Origin: Edaphochlamys debaryana
Lineage: Eukaryota; Chlorophyta; Chlorophyceae; Chlamydomonadales
Assembly (NCBI GenBank): GCA_016858145.1
Contig: JAEHOE010000205.1
Location: forward strand, 1-64,000
Direction of reading: 5' to 3'
Length of the DNA stretch: 64,000 nucleotides
This document shows, one piece after another, positions 9,323-27,482 of the stretch. How positions within the stretch are numbered: position 1 is the first letter of the stretch; each line of letters opens with the position of its first letter. The position numbers and the translations under genes were made by a program. The notes below the pieces were generated by a model. It was not told the DNA's origin, searched no databases, and worked only from the letters and a program-made list of their open reading frames with translations.

Positions 9323-12300
9323 ATGGCGACCTATTCGGTCATCAGCAAGGCGCAGCTAGATAAAATTAGAGACAAGGTAATATCACCTGCGACAGCACTG
9401 CCGGGCTGCCGGGGGTTCAGGTGCTCAGCATTCGGCGCCACGCAGGTTGCGCCTCGCGACCCGGAGGCAGCACAAGAAGAGCGTAAACGACTAAAAGAGC
9501 TCAGCGACACACGGTCACAGCAATGGCCAAACACGCTGCAGGTAGGGTCGAGGGCGGCCCGCTGCCCACACCCGCACGGACACCCCTGGAACCACCCGAG
9601 CAACCAAACCTGCTGCGCCACCTGCAGGCCCAACGAGCACGAAAGGAGAAGACACGGTTAGAGCGTCAAGCAGCGGAGGAGGCGGAGCGCGTCGAGGTGG
9701 GCCCCGAGGCCGGGCGTGCTTCTGCTTTCCCCTGCCCCCACCTGCCGCTCCACACCCCAACCCCCGCCCTTGGCGTCCACCTCCGCCCTCACTCACCCCC
9801 CTTTCCCCCCCTCTCTACTCCCCCCGCCAACTCGCCCCGCAGCTCGACCGGCAAGAAGCGGAGCTGCGCGCGGAGCAGCGCCGGATCCAGATCGAGCGCG
9901 CCAACAAAATCCTGTTTGACGAGACGGACCGCGTCAAGGCCTTCCACAGCAAAATGCTTCTGTCTGACGTGCTGCACGAGAACACGCAGCTGCAGGCAAG
10001 CAGGCAGCATCTGCTTGATGCTTTGGGTAATGCAAAAAACAGGTGCTTTTACATGGTGCTCACAAACACACTGTTTCGTGCTGCAGGAGGTCAAGCGCCA
10101 GATCGAGGTGCTCAAGCGGGCGCAGGAGCAGGCCTTCGTGGAGCAGCAGCGGCAGGCGCTGGAGGTGGGTCGGGGGGGAGGGGTGGGGGGCTGCGGCGGC
10201 GGTGGTGGTGGTGTGTTGGGCGTTGTGCTTGCTCCCCTTGCCGACGCTGACTCCGGGCCTGCCACTCCCTCTCGGCCTTCTCGGCTGACCGCAACCGCAC
10301 CCACCAGACCACCCTAAAACCTCACCCCCCCACCATCACCCCATCACCGCACCCCCCCACCCCAGGCCGCCGAGGCCGCCGAGGTGCGCAAGCTGGAGGA
10401 GGTGCGGCGCCGCGCCATGGCCCAGCGCGAGGCCCAGCTGCAGCAGCTGGAGGAGCTCAAGGGGCGCATCCTGGCGGAGCGGGCGGCGGACCGGCAGGAG
10501 GGGCAGACGCTCAAGATGAAGGCGCTGGAGGAGGTGGGGGGGAGGGGAGGGGAGGGGGGGGAGGGGGGGGCAGGGGAGGGGGGAGGGGAGGGGGGAGGCG
10601 AGGGTGCGGATGGTAGGGGGGAGGGAGGAAAAGCGGTGGAAGGGGTGAGTGAGGGTACGGAGCTGGGCGAGGGGAAGGAGACAAGGAGTCCCGCAAACGC
10701 ACGAGCGCGGTGCCGTCCGGGCCCTGGAAAGGCAGGCGATGCGCGGCTCAACAACCTTCCGCCCCCAACCACCCCAACCACCCCAACCACCTCCCTTCTC
10801 ACCCCCTCACCCCCCAGGCCGATGAGCTGCGGCTCAAGGAGGAGGCCCGGCAGGCCAAGGCCCGGCAGATGGCCGCCGACACCAAGGCGGCCAACGCGGC
10901 GCTGCAGGCCTTCCGGCTCAAGGAGGAGGAGCGCTCGCGGGAGCAGGAGGCGGCCATCGAGGGTGGGGCAGGGGGGGGGGGCTGGGAGGGGCGGGAGGGG
11001 CGGGAAGGGGACGGGAGGAGGAGGATGGCGCGGGAGAGGAATGAGGAGGAGGTGGGGGGGCGGGCTTGGGAGGAGGGAAGCGCGGAGGCTGCGGAGCAGG
11101 CCAGCATTGGGAAGGCCAGGGAACCCCGCCCTCTCTGACGGCCCCTCTCGCCGCCCTCTTGTGCGCCCCGCAGCCTACGCGCGCAAGAAGCAGGAGCTGC
11201 AGGAGGAGCGGGCGCGGCGGGAGGCGGAGAAGCGGGCGGCCAAGGAGGCGGACCGCAAGCGGGTGGCGGACCAGATCGAGGTGCGCTTGGGGGGAGGAGA
11301 GGAGGGAAGGGAGTGGGCTGTGGGAGGGAGGAGGAGGAGTCGGGGGGCTGAGAGGGGGGGGAGCGGGCTGCGGGCGGTGCCCGTCCGGAGGAGCTTTGCA
11401 CGGGGTCTCTGGCACCGGGGTGAGGTGCTGAGGCAGCCCAAGCCCAAACTGCCAACCGCCAACCACGCAACCACCCAACCGCCAACCGCCAAACCCGCGC
11501 AGTCCAACTACATCGCGACGCACCAGAAGGAGGAGGCGCGGCTATTGCGCGACGTTGCGGCGGCGGAGGCCAAGGCCAAGGCGGACGAGGAGGCGCGGCG
11601 GCGGCGGGCGGCGGAGCAGGCGGCGTCCATCGACGCGTCCCGGCAGGCGCAGCTGCGCTCCAAGGCGGCGGCCAAGGCAGCGGAGCGGGCGGAGGAGGCG
11701 GAGTACCTAAAGTCCTGGAACCAGCGGACCAAGGAGCTCAAGCAGGAGGAGGACGGTGGGTGTCAGGGGGGCGGGGGGGGGCCTGTGGGGTAAAGAAGGG
11801 CGGGATCGGATAGGGGAGGGAGACGGGTAGACTGAATAGGCGGAGGAGGGGGGGAGTGGGACCGGAGGGCGGCGGAGCAAATGGTGTGCCGCGCTCGCCG
11901 TTACAGCAGGGTGCAGTCACCTCGTACTGTCACCGTCCGCCGCCGGCACCGCAACGCATACCTGACCCCTGCCCGCTCCCTGCTCCCCTCTTTCCCCCCG
12001 CAGAGGAGAAGGTCCGGCGCCTGGCCGTGGGCAAGCAGCTGGCGGCCTTCCAGCTGCGGCAGGCGGCCATTCGGGCGCGCAAGTGCGTGGGGCATGGGGG
12101 AGGGGGGAAGGGGAGGGGAAGGGGGAAGATGCGGGAGGGCGCAAATGTGAATGCGGCTTACGGGGGCTGCGGGCCGGGGCTGGGGGGTGGGAAACGAGGA
12201 GCAGCACAGCAGGGCATGAACGGAGGCCCTGCAACGAACGCCAGTCCCAAACCTCCCTCCTCACACCCTCCTCACATCCTCCTCACGCCCTCCTCACACC

Positions 12301-12522
12301 CCCTCCCCCCTCCCCTCCTTCCCCCCCCCCCCCAGGATGGCCGACGAGCGCATCCGCGTGCTGCAGGAGGCCGCCCAGCTGGCGCTGACGGTGCAGGAGG
12401 AGGAGGAGATCTTCCTGCGGTACGCGCACGAGTGCATCGACGAGTACCGCCGCCAGGGCAAGCCCACGGTGCCCATGGAGCTGCACCTGCGCAAGAAGGA
12501 GACCATCGAGACCATGCGATGA
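9323..12522 (+). CDS. CFAP210: CFAP210 (FAP210/CCDC173) ciliary microtubule-inner protein, 462 aa
   Basis: Exons are 9323-9376, 9446-9541, 9628-9696, 9843-9995, 10087-10164, 10366-10533, 10818-10962, 11174-11280, 11503-11755, 12004-12082 and 12336-12522, giving 1389 nt. The protein is almost entirely charged coiled coil with trichohyalin/plectin-homology character. The N terminus VISKAQLDKIRDKV matches the VIPKVEWERIRD start known for human CFAP210. ETDRVKAFHSKMLLSDVLHE matches its TERVKNFHSGLLLSRVMKE block, and the C-terminal FLRYAHECIDEYR matches FQDYAREVIE. In this family the protein lies inside axonemal doublet microtubules as a long helix. The intron after 9995 starts with GC (GCAAGC) rather than GT. 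It is divergent from the Psb27-like gene and convergent with the M20 peptidase. Confidence 0.88.
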
Positions 12523-13821
12523 GCGTGCTCGTGCGGCGCGTGCTCGCACGACGAAACGGTGTACGGCGTACGGAGTTGTGTGCAGCGCCGTACGGCGGGG
12601 TGCATGGGTGCGGGTCTGGGGCCGTGGGGCGGGGCGCGGGCTGGCGCCAAAGAGGCGAGGGGCTGTTGAAGAGGCGAGGGGCTGTTGGCCAGGGGTGCGG
12701 GGCCGGGGGGCAGGCGGCCCGCGGGAACGCAGGAGGGGGGGACAAGTGGCTTAGTGGGTAGGCGGGCGACTGCAGGACCTTTGCGGGGGCACGTAGATTA
12801 GGCCATGTGAACGTACAGCAGCTTGCACGTGTGGCTGACAGGGGCAGGGGTTGCGTGAGGCTAACCCATGCACGTGATGCGTCGTGACCTTTGACGGCCT
12901 TGAGCCACATTTCTGACAGCAAATGGTGGACAAGGCATTACTGGGCCTGCGAGGGCTGGGGCTCAGCGCTGTTGGGCGCTAGTGAGTGGGTACTGTCAGG
13001 CTGGAAGGGGTGGGGTGGGTGGGGTGACGCCAGGGCAATGCGAAGCGCCCAGCAATTGGGCTGTATGAGGAAGGCGATGAACGATGAAGGCAATGTGCAA
13101 CCGACAATGCGACGGGTGGGGGGAGACCATGGCTGAGGTAGTGAGGATGAAGGGGTCCGGCTCTGTGTGTTCTTGCCCATGCACGGAGGGTTGCCTATAC
13201 CCCATGCCAGCGTTCAACGCACTTCCATTGGAACCCTCTGGAACCGATGCACAGCATGACTCCAACCGAAGCCACATCAACCCAAAGCCAAGCAACACTT
13301 TGCCACTTTGCCGAAAGCAGGAGCAAGGCACCCGCGGCAACACACCCACACCTCCCTCCCAGCCCCGCCCACACAATGGCAGACTCGCACGACACTCCCT
13401 CCGCACCCATCCCTCGGTGACCAGTACCTCACTCTGCGCGCTCCGCCATCAAAGATCAAACACACTCTCTAGCCCGCCCCCCCCCCGCCCCCGGCAAGGC
13501 ATGAGCCCGCATTGCGCACTTGCTCTTCTATCTGTCCAGCCCTGCTGCACACTTGCTCTCCGTTCTGCACGCAGCTCTACATGCTCGCTGCAACTGCCCC
13601 AACACGGCAGTGACAGCCCCTTGACCTGGGGTGGTGCCCTCGTCCACCTGTGTCCACCGCGCACGCCCTTCGCAGCTGGAGGGATACAACGGCGACCTAT
13701 CTGGCAGCCTGCCGCTCTGCACAAATGCGGCTCGACCAGGCCGTGAGCGCACTGCAAGCCCATATCCCCCCCCCGCATCAACCCGCGCCCCTCAACCCCC
13801 GTCTTGGGCCCCCCCAGCCCC
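12523..13821. other. Convergent intergenic region (3' UTRs of CFAP210 and the M20 peptidase)
   Basis: No exon was seen. An 18-bp direct repeat, AGAGGCGAGGGGCTGTTG, occurs at 12651-12668 and 12670-12687. No TGTAA was noticed on the relevant strands, so the ends of the two transcripts are not placed. Confidence 0.5.
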
Positions 13822-16800
13822 TCACAGCTCCTCCCGCACCCCGGCCGCCTCCGCCTGCCGCCGCGCCAGCTCCTCCAGGATCAGCGCCCACGCCCGCCGC
13901 CCCTTGCCGTACATGTCGGCCCTGCATGGGAAGGGCCGCCAGGGCGGGGCTCAGAAAGGGGGGCGCACACGGGCCGGGCACGCATGCTGCACCGTGGTGG
14001 TCCCAAGCTGGCCGCGCTTTCCGCCGGCTTCCCACACCAGCCCCGCCCCCGCCCCGTTGCTAGAGCGCGGCTACATGGAGGCTACGCCCTCCCACCCCCG
14101 CCCCCTCCCCCTGCGCACCTCAGGCGCTCGTTGGGTGCGTGGATGCGCTCCGACAGGCCCCAACCGAACTTGGTCACGGCCAGGCCCAGCTCCTGACAGG
14201 GAGGGGAGGGGGAGGGGGCGGGGGAAAGGGTTGAGGTTGACGGCTTAAGGCGATCACGGCCAGGCCCTGGGAACGGGGGGCCGAAGAAGCTGAAGGGTTT
14301 GGGGGTGATTGGTGACAAGGCCAGGGCCCTTCCTGGCCAGGAAACCCGCCCGCCCACCTGTTGGAAGAAGGTGAGGGCGGGGATGCTGGCGCCGTCCCTG
14401 CAGCGGGGGGGGGGGGCGCGGAGGGCGGGGAAGAGGCAAGCGGGACCGCAGCGGGCTGGCACAGTTTGTGGCGTGTCGTGCGGTGACTCATGCCTCGATG
14501 CACCCTCTAGGTCGTAGCACTGGCTGCCTCTGCGCAACTAAGCGCGCTCGCACCGGAGATAGATGGGCTCCTTGGCGCTGACCGTGCGGTGTACGGCAGC
14601 CGCCGCGTCGTTGGCTGCCGTACGGCGGGGGTTGGTCCAGGGGTGGCAGGACCCTCCCATGGGGATCACGCGGCAGCGGGCGTGGGCCGGGCAGTGGCGG
14701 GCGATGTGCTCCGACACCTGCGGCCACGCCAAGACACACAGCCGCCACAGGCGGACACACGTGGGCAGCAGCATGACTTGGAGCTTCGGTTGCAACCGTG
14801 TGCGCCCCACCTGACTGTGCATCAGGCGCAATTTCAGCCCATGCCTTCTTCAGCTCTCGGGCCTGCTCCCTCCACAGACCTCTGGCCACCCCCCTTCCCT
14901 CCCCCCAGGTCAACACACACCTTGGCCAGCACCCCCTCCGGCGTCTGTGCAGGCACCAGGCGGCAGCTGATCTTGGCGTGAGCGGCCCGGGGGATGACGG
15001 TCTTGATGCCCTCGCCCGTGAAGCCGCCCCACATGCCCACCACATCCAGGGTGGGGCGGAACCACCTGGCAAGGGGGGGAGGCAGAAGGGGGGGAGGTGG
15101 TGAGGCGGATGTGAGGGGGGGAGGTGGGGCGGAGCTGGGGCTTAAAGATTGTATGGGGCGGGCCGGCCAGCTCGCGAGGACCCCCCGCCGTTGCCCGTCC
15201 GTGTGAGCGCAGCCGTACAACCGTACAGCACGCACGCACCTCTGCTCCAGCACGCCGTACTCCTTCTCCCCCGTGAAGCCGTACAGCCCCAGGCTCTCCT
15301 TCTCCTGCAGGTTCCGGATCCGGATCCGGACCAAGATCGTGTAGGATATGCAGGCCGAGGCGGGAGGCGATGAGGTCAGCCGAGGAGCACTCATGCCGTG
15401 GCACCGCCCCTGATCCATGCTGTCGACCGTACCCCATCCCTCCGAGCCTGGCCCTTCGCCTGCCCCCTCTCTCGCGCCCCCCCTCCTCTCTCCCCCCTAT
15501 CCCCATCCCATGTCCATGCGTGCCACCGTGTCCGTTGCCTCATCTTTGCAACCCTCCCCCCCCCACCCACGACGGCAATTCCCCGTTTCGCCCCCCCTCC
15601 TCCTATCGACCCCCACCCACCCACGTGCCCCCCCCCCCACCTGGTCAGCGTCGAAGTGGTACTCCGCCACGTCAGCACGGTCCTCATCCGTCAGGGGGGC
15701 CACGTCCTGAAAGGGGGGGAGGCAGATTTTGTGTGTGGGCTTGCTGATGCGTGCGAGCTCTGCACGTGCACAGGCAAAAAGGTGCTTGGGGGTGCGTGGG
15801 CAAATGGGCTGGGTGCGAGGGGCTGCGTGCAACCTCACGGGCCCGTGTCCCCAAAGCCCAGTACGGTACGTACGTCGTAGAATCCCTCAACCGCCACGCC
15901 GCCGTTGGCGTTACGTAAGCCCGCCACCAGCGCCGCCAGCACATGGTTGGCGTTGGGCACGGAGCCGCCTGGGGAGGCGGTTGGGCGGTTGGCGGTTAGG
16001 CGGTTGCGGAGTTGGCGCCACACGCGGATGTCGCTTCACCGCTGTGTGTGTCTCCGCGTCCCCCGCGGCCACCTAGCCTTCCCCGCCTCTGCCCCCCCTC
16101 CTGGTCCTTCCCATTGCCCTATCCCCGCCACGCCCCCTGCACCCTCCTCAACGCCCCCCCGCCCCCACCCTTCATGCCGCTGTGCATGTCCGTGCCGGCC
16201 GTCTCCACGTGCACCTGCATGCCCACCACACCCCTGACAGGGAGGGGGGGGAGGAAAGACCAGGAGGCGGCGGGGCGCGGGGTGGAGAGTGGGGTTGGAG
16301 GGGACGCAATGGGGCCAGGAGCGGCAATCCCACAGAGTCCCACAGAGTCACCCTCTCGCTTCCCGCTCCACCCTCAAGCTCCCGCCCCCCTTCCCCCGCA
16401 CACACATCCGCCCCAATCCTCCCTACCCCACCGCACCGCCCGCACCTGAGCCCCAGCGATATACCCCCCACCTCCGGCCCCGGCTGCCCCCCGTCGGCGC
16501 TGAGCACCACGTCTGCCGCCAGCCGGGCAGCGTGCGCCCGCAGGAAGGCGGGAAGGTGGGGGGACATGACCTCCTCCTCGCCCTGACGGGTAGTTGGGGG
16601 GAGTTGGGGTGGGGTGGTGGAACCGGGATGATGATGAAGGTTTCGCCAGTAGTAGCCAGGAGCCGCAACGGTGGGACCAGGCCACACTGGGTCCCCCCCC
16701 CCCCGCCCCCCCGGGCCCCACCCACCTCCAGCATGACCTTGACGTTGACCGGTAGGGAGCCCTCCGCCTGGAGCCACGCCTCCACCGCCTGGGGTGGGGG

Positions 16801-18080
16801 TTGGGGGATGGGGGTGGGGGATGGGGTGTTCGGGCCCCTCTCCTCCCCTGACCTGCCTCCCTGTGGCTCCCCTGTCCCTTCCCGTCTGCCTGGCGCTCCT
16901 TTCCCCTCCGATTCCTCTGGCCCGCACCCTCCCCCCCCTCCCCCCTCCCCTCCCCCCCACCTGCACCGCCTCCAGCAGGCCCCCTTTGTCGTCGTCCACC
17001 CCCCGACCGTAGTAGTAGCCGCCGCGCTTGGAGACCTGGGGTGGGGTGGGGTGGGGTGGGGAGAGGGCGAGGTTGAGGGTGGGGTGGGGGCGGGCGGGGA
17101 CGGAAGCTAGGACGGCAGCGTGCGGCTTGGGGGCGGAGCGGAGGCGAGGATGGGGGCAATTACAACAGGAATCATTGGGGCTTTGACATACATCGAGGCC
17201 GCCTTCGGCGACGAGGAAGGGGAGTACGCAAGACAAACGAGCAATTATGAGGACGCCATGGACATCATGGCACGACACGGTTGGCAACAGGCAAGGCCCG
17301 CACCTCGAACGGCGGCGACTCCCACTCGTCCAACGGGTCCACGGGCTGTACATCATAGTGCCCGTACAGCAGTACGGTCGGTGCTGCCGTACCCACGCTC
17401 AGCCACTCGCCGTACACCACGGGGTGGGAGCCGTTGGTGGGGAGGATCTCAACGCCCTGCCCAGACGGGGACGGAATGGCCGAGGTAAGTTCATACGTGA
17501 AGAGGGCTGGACTCGGTGACAACGGGCGACCGGCATCCTTAAGGATGTACAGCCGCACGTACAGTCGTATATTCCGTACCTGCAGGCCCGCCCGCCGCAG
17601 CCGTGCCGCTACCCAGTCCGCCGCAGCCAGGACGTGTGGGGTGTGGTCCGGCAGGGCGGACACGGAGGGGAAGGCCACCAGCTCGGACAGGTCCTTGTCG
17701 TACCTGCACACGTGTATGCATGTACGACACAGTGAGATGCGTGTGCGGATGGATGAACGCCACCGGTATCTGCAGATACACTGGCAGGGCGGCGCCGAGA
17801 GGTGCGTGTGCCGTGGCCTCGAGGCGGCAGGGCAAGGCGGTAAGCCCTGCTGCTGCCGCTAGGGCCCTCGTACGCAGGGCAAAGAGACAAGGGCATTTGT
17901 GTCTCCAAGGCGACGCCTCACCCACCGATCCAGCTGCCCTTCAATGTAGTCTAGAACGCGCTTGAGGCCGGGGCTGGGAGGAGCTGCTGGCTTGCCGTCG
18001 CCCACACGCCCCGCCCAGGCCTCTGACGGGAGGCCAGCCACGACGCAGAACGCCACTACGAGGGCCACGACGGCGGCCAT
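13822..18080 (-). CDS. M20-family metallopeptidase (dipeptidase/ArgE-DapE type) with signal peptide, 506 aa
   Basis: The fifteen minus-strand exons are 18080-17926, 17703-17580, 17456-17304, 17035-16961, 16788-16726, 16582-16446, 16233-16169, 15968-15874, 15706-15641, 15304-15240, 15065-14921, 14717-14554, 14397-14358, 14192-14119 and 13921-13822. They sum to 1521 nt with every phase closing. Family di-zinc ligands are visible: H126 and D128 in LYGHYDVQP, bridging D159 in [10 protein letters not shown], general base E193 and ligand E194 in [13 protein letters not shown]220 in LSADGGQPG and H467 in RIHAPNE. The dimerisation insert ([18 protein letters not shown]) is present. The enzyme should hydrolyse a short peptide or acyl-amino acid; the substrate cannot be read from sequence. 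The N terminus ([23 protein letters not shown]) is a signal peptide, so it probably enters the secretory pathway, unlike cytosolic CNDP2-type relatives. Confidence 0.85.
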
Positions 18081-18537
18081 GGTTGCTTGCTCGCGGGAAG
18101 GACGGCGCCCGAGACCTGGAGCGACTTTCGGGCCGACTTGCGTGTCGACGTGCAAATTGCCGGGAGATGCCGTCGAAGGGTGGCTACCCGCGTAAAGTGA
18201 CGTTGACTGTTCAAGTAAAGACCCGGCGAATGTGTTTGGCGACTGCTGGGCCAGCTGGCGTGACGCAAAGGCCTGTGCAACGCGAGCTTTGTCCCCGGCC
18301 GCATGCAGGTCGTTTTTAGCTCTGGCCAGCGCCGTCCGCAAGCCCGCGCCCACGTAGACAGCATACCCACTCATACATGTGACGCTCACCCTACAGCACT
18401 GCCTCTTTGCTGAGACCTTGACCAGCGAGTAACTATCCAAGGACCCGCATCTCTCGCCCTTGACCGCGGAGGGCTGACCTTGCCCAAATGCTCCAACTAA
18501 CACCACCTCACTAGGCTTACAAAGGACGTCCATCAGG
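18081..18537. promoter_or_regulatory. Bidirectional promoter region between the M20 peptidase and KDM4-like gene
   Basis: Only 457 bp separate the two divergent start codons, so both transcription start sites and core promoters must share it. No TATA box or recognised element was found. Confidence 0.6.
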
Positions 18538-25525
<6,988 letters not shown>

Positions 25526-27482
25526 TTGGCCGCAGGTTGGTGCGAGGCGCGGGCCGGGTGGGGAGGCGGGGGCAGACTCAGTTGGGGGCGTGTCATGGAG
25601 CATCTGCCCCACCCCGACCTCCACGCGGAGGGAAGCACACGGAGCCGAACGGATGGGGCGGGAGGGGGCGTCTCGAGCTGCAGGCCTCTGCTAGGCGCTG
25701 GCTAGGGGCAGCGCGGCACCCTCCGGTCGGGACTGGGCTTGCGTGTGGTGCGTGCCGCAAGGGCTGTGGTGCCGTCTGCTGTGGCCGTGTGCTGTCCTCG
25801 CTGGCTGGTGGGGTCGTGAGGTGGTGGGGTCGTAGCTAGCTCGGAGGCAGCTCTCGTGTGCGCACCGAAGAGGGGCTGGTCAGGAGGGGGCTTCCCTCGC
25901 GTGACGGGGGAGCTTTGTACAATACGGCAACTTGCTGACTCATGGGGACAAGCGAGCCCGGTGCACAGGAGTGCGGCACGTAGCTCGCACGTCTGGAGCT
26001 GGGCGGCTGGTACTATGATTCGCTGCGCTGCGGTAACTGACACCGGTTGTGTTGCTTTGCAAGGCAGCGCCCGGCAGCGGTGTTCTGTGTCGCGGCGGCC
26101 AGAAGCGTGCCTCACTCACGCTGGCCGTGGCGTGTGGACGCGTGGTGCTTCGCTAGGTTGTGTTGTATGCCTGCGCTGCCTGAGGCTGCAATCCAACCTT
26201 CGCTGTGGTGGCCCGGGCCTGAGGCGGAGCCGCGGCAAGGGCATAGCGCCTCTCCTCTGCGGCGAGCGGCCACACCTACGATACGATGCACGAACGTCGC
26301 CCCGCCCGTTCACCTACTTCCCCGTTGCGCGTGTGAACACTAGCTCCCTACTTCCCTCTTGCTGATTCTCGTAGGACAAAGAGCTGGCGATCACCCCAAC
26401 AACGTACTGCCAAAGTTTCCCAGTCAACTTATCGCTGGCTCACGGCCCACGCCATGCCCACCGCGTTCAGAACTTCAATTGCGCCTAGTGATGCGCGAAG
26501 ACACGCCTCAAATTGAGGCGTAGTGCCATGGTGGCTGGACTGCTGCGCGCCTGCTTCAAAGCCTGCCAGCCGGACACAGAAGACTTACAGGCGCATCAAC
26601 CTCGTGCACGGTGCTTTGAGAGCTCAAAGCAAGCATGGCCGGACATTGTTGAACAAGGTATCGCCAGTGACGCCGCCCCCGTCCTTCTGCTATGGAGGGA
26701 GACGAGTGGGCAAGGGCGGTCAACGCGCCACGCACCCGGCCTCGGGGCGCACGGCAACGCGGCCATGCTGCGCTTCGCGGGCATCGCGGACTCCCGCGAC
26801 CGGCAAGCGCTTATAAGTCGTATCGGCGAGGCTGCTCCGGGGTTGCTATCGGTGAGGAAACAGGGTTTGGCGGACGGACCGTCGGCCATGTCGAACCCAC
26901 ATTGCCACGTGCGGCCCCACACTGAGGCTGTACCGGCTGGCGCTTGCTTTGGGGACGTAGAAGACCAAACGGGGGCACATGTCACCTAAAACTGCCCAAC
27001 AAAAAGAACGTACCGCAGCGTTACAGTCGGCCCGTTCCGCGTACGCAGGCCTTGTCCATGCACCTCGCCTGGCTTGCCTCCAGCGCAAAGTCGGTGGCGC
27101 CACCCAGCGTGGCTCTGCATCTAGACAGCGCTCAGTTCCGGCCCAAGCAGGGGGCTTCGCTTCACCCCGTGTGGACACACGCCGTGGTGAGGAAGGGGGG
27201 AGGGTTTGTGGGGGGTGGAGGAGCGGGGTAGCGCTGGTGCTCGATGGCGTGCGCTGGAAACCAGGAGCTAAGCGCTGGGAGATAAGGGCTCACGAGTTAA
27301 GAGCAAGATGCTGGAAAGCCAAGGAGATAAGGGCTCGGAGGGGCCTTGCAAAGTGCGCCCCGGGGTGGGTAGGGGGTGGGGCAGAGGGGTAGGACGGAGT
27401 CCTCCTCAGGGCTGCTAATAGTAGGTTCACTTTAGGTGAGCACTTGCCCTTCGCCAGTGGCGCTGACCAGCAGGCATGCTAA
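25526..27482. other. Intergenic region between the KDM4-like gene and guanylate cyclase; may hold the cyclase first exon
   Basis: The left part is presumably the KDM4 3' UTR, though no TGTAA was noticed. A possible cyclase first exon is 26528-26657 (MVAGLLRACFKACQPDTED..., donor GTATCG). Short Cys-containing N termini of this kind are plausible for algal cyclases, but nothing confirms the join. A TATA-like TTATAAG at 26813-26819 is an alternative promoter hint. No other exon can be supported. Confidence 0.4.

Noticed and set aside
10384..11793. 469-residue single open frame across CFAP210
   Set aside because: It reads through three introns with Gly-rich filler (GGEGGEGG). Spliced exons give a continuous coiled coil matching the family.
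17539..17579. Extension of M20 exon 2 into [15 protein letters not shown]
   Set aside because: This segment is intronic: the CAG/GTACGG donor at 17580 and the acceptor before 17456 close in phase 0 and restore the family spacing.
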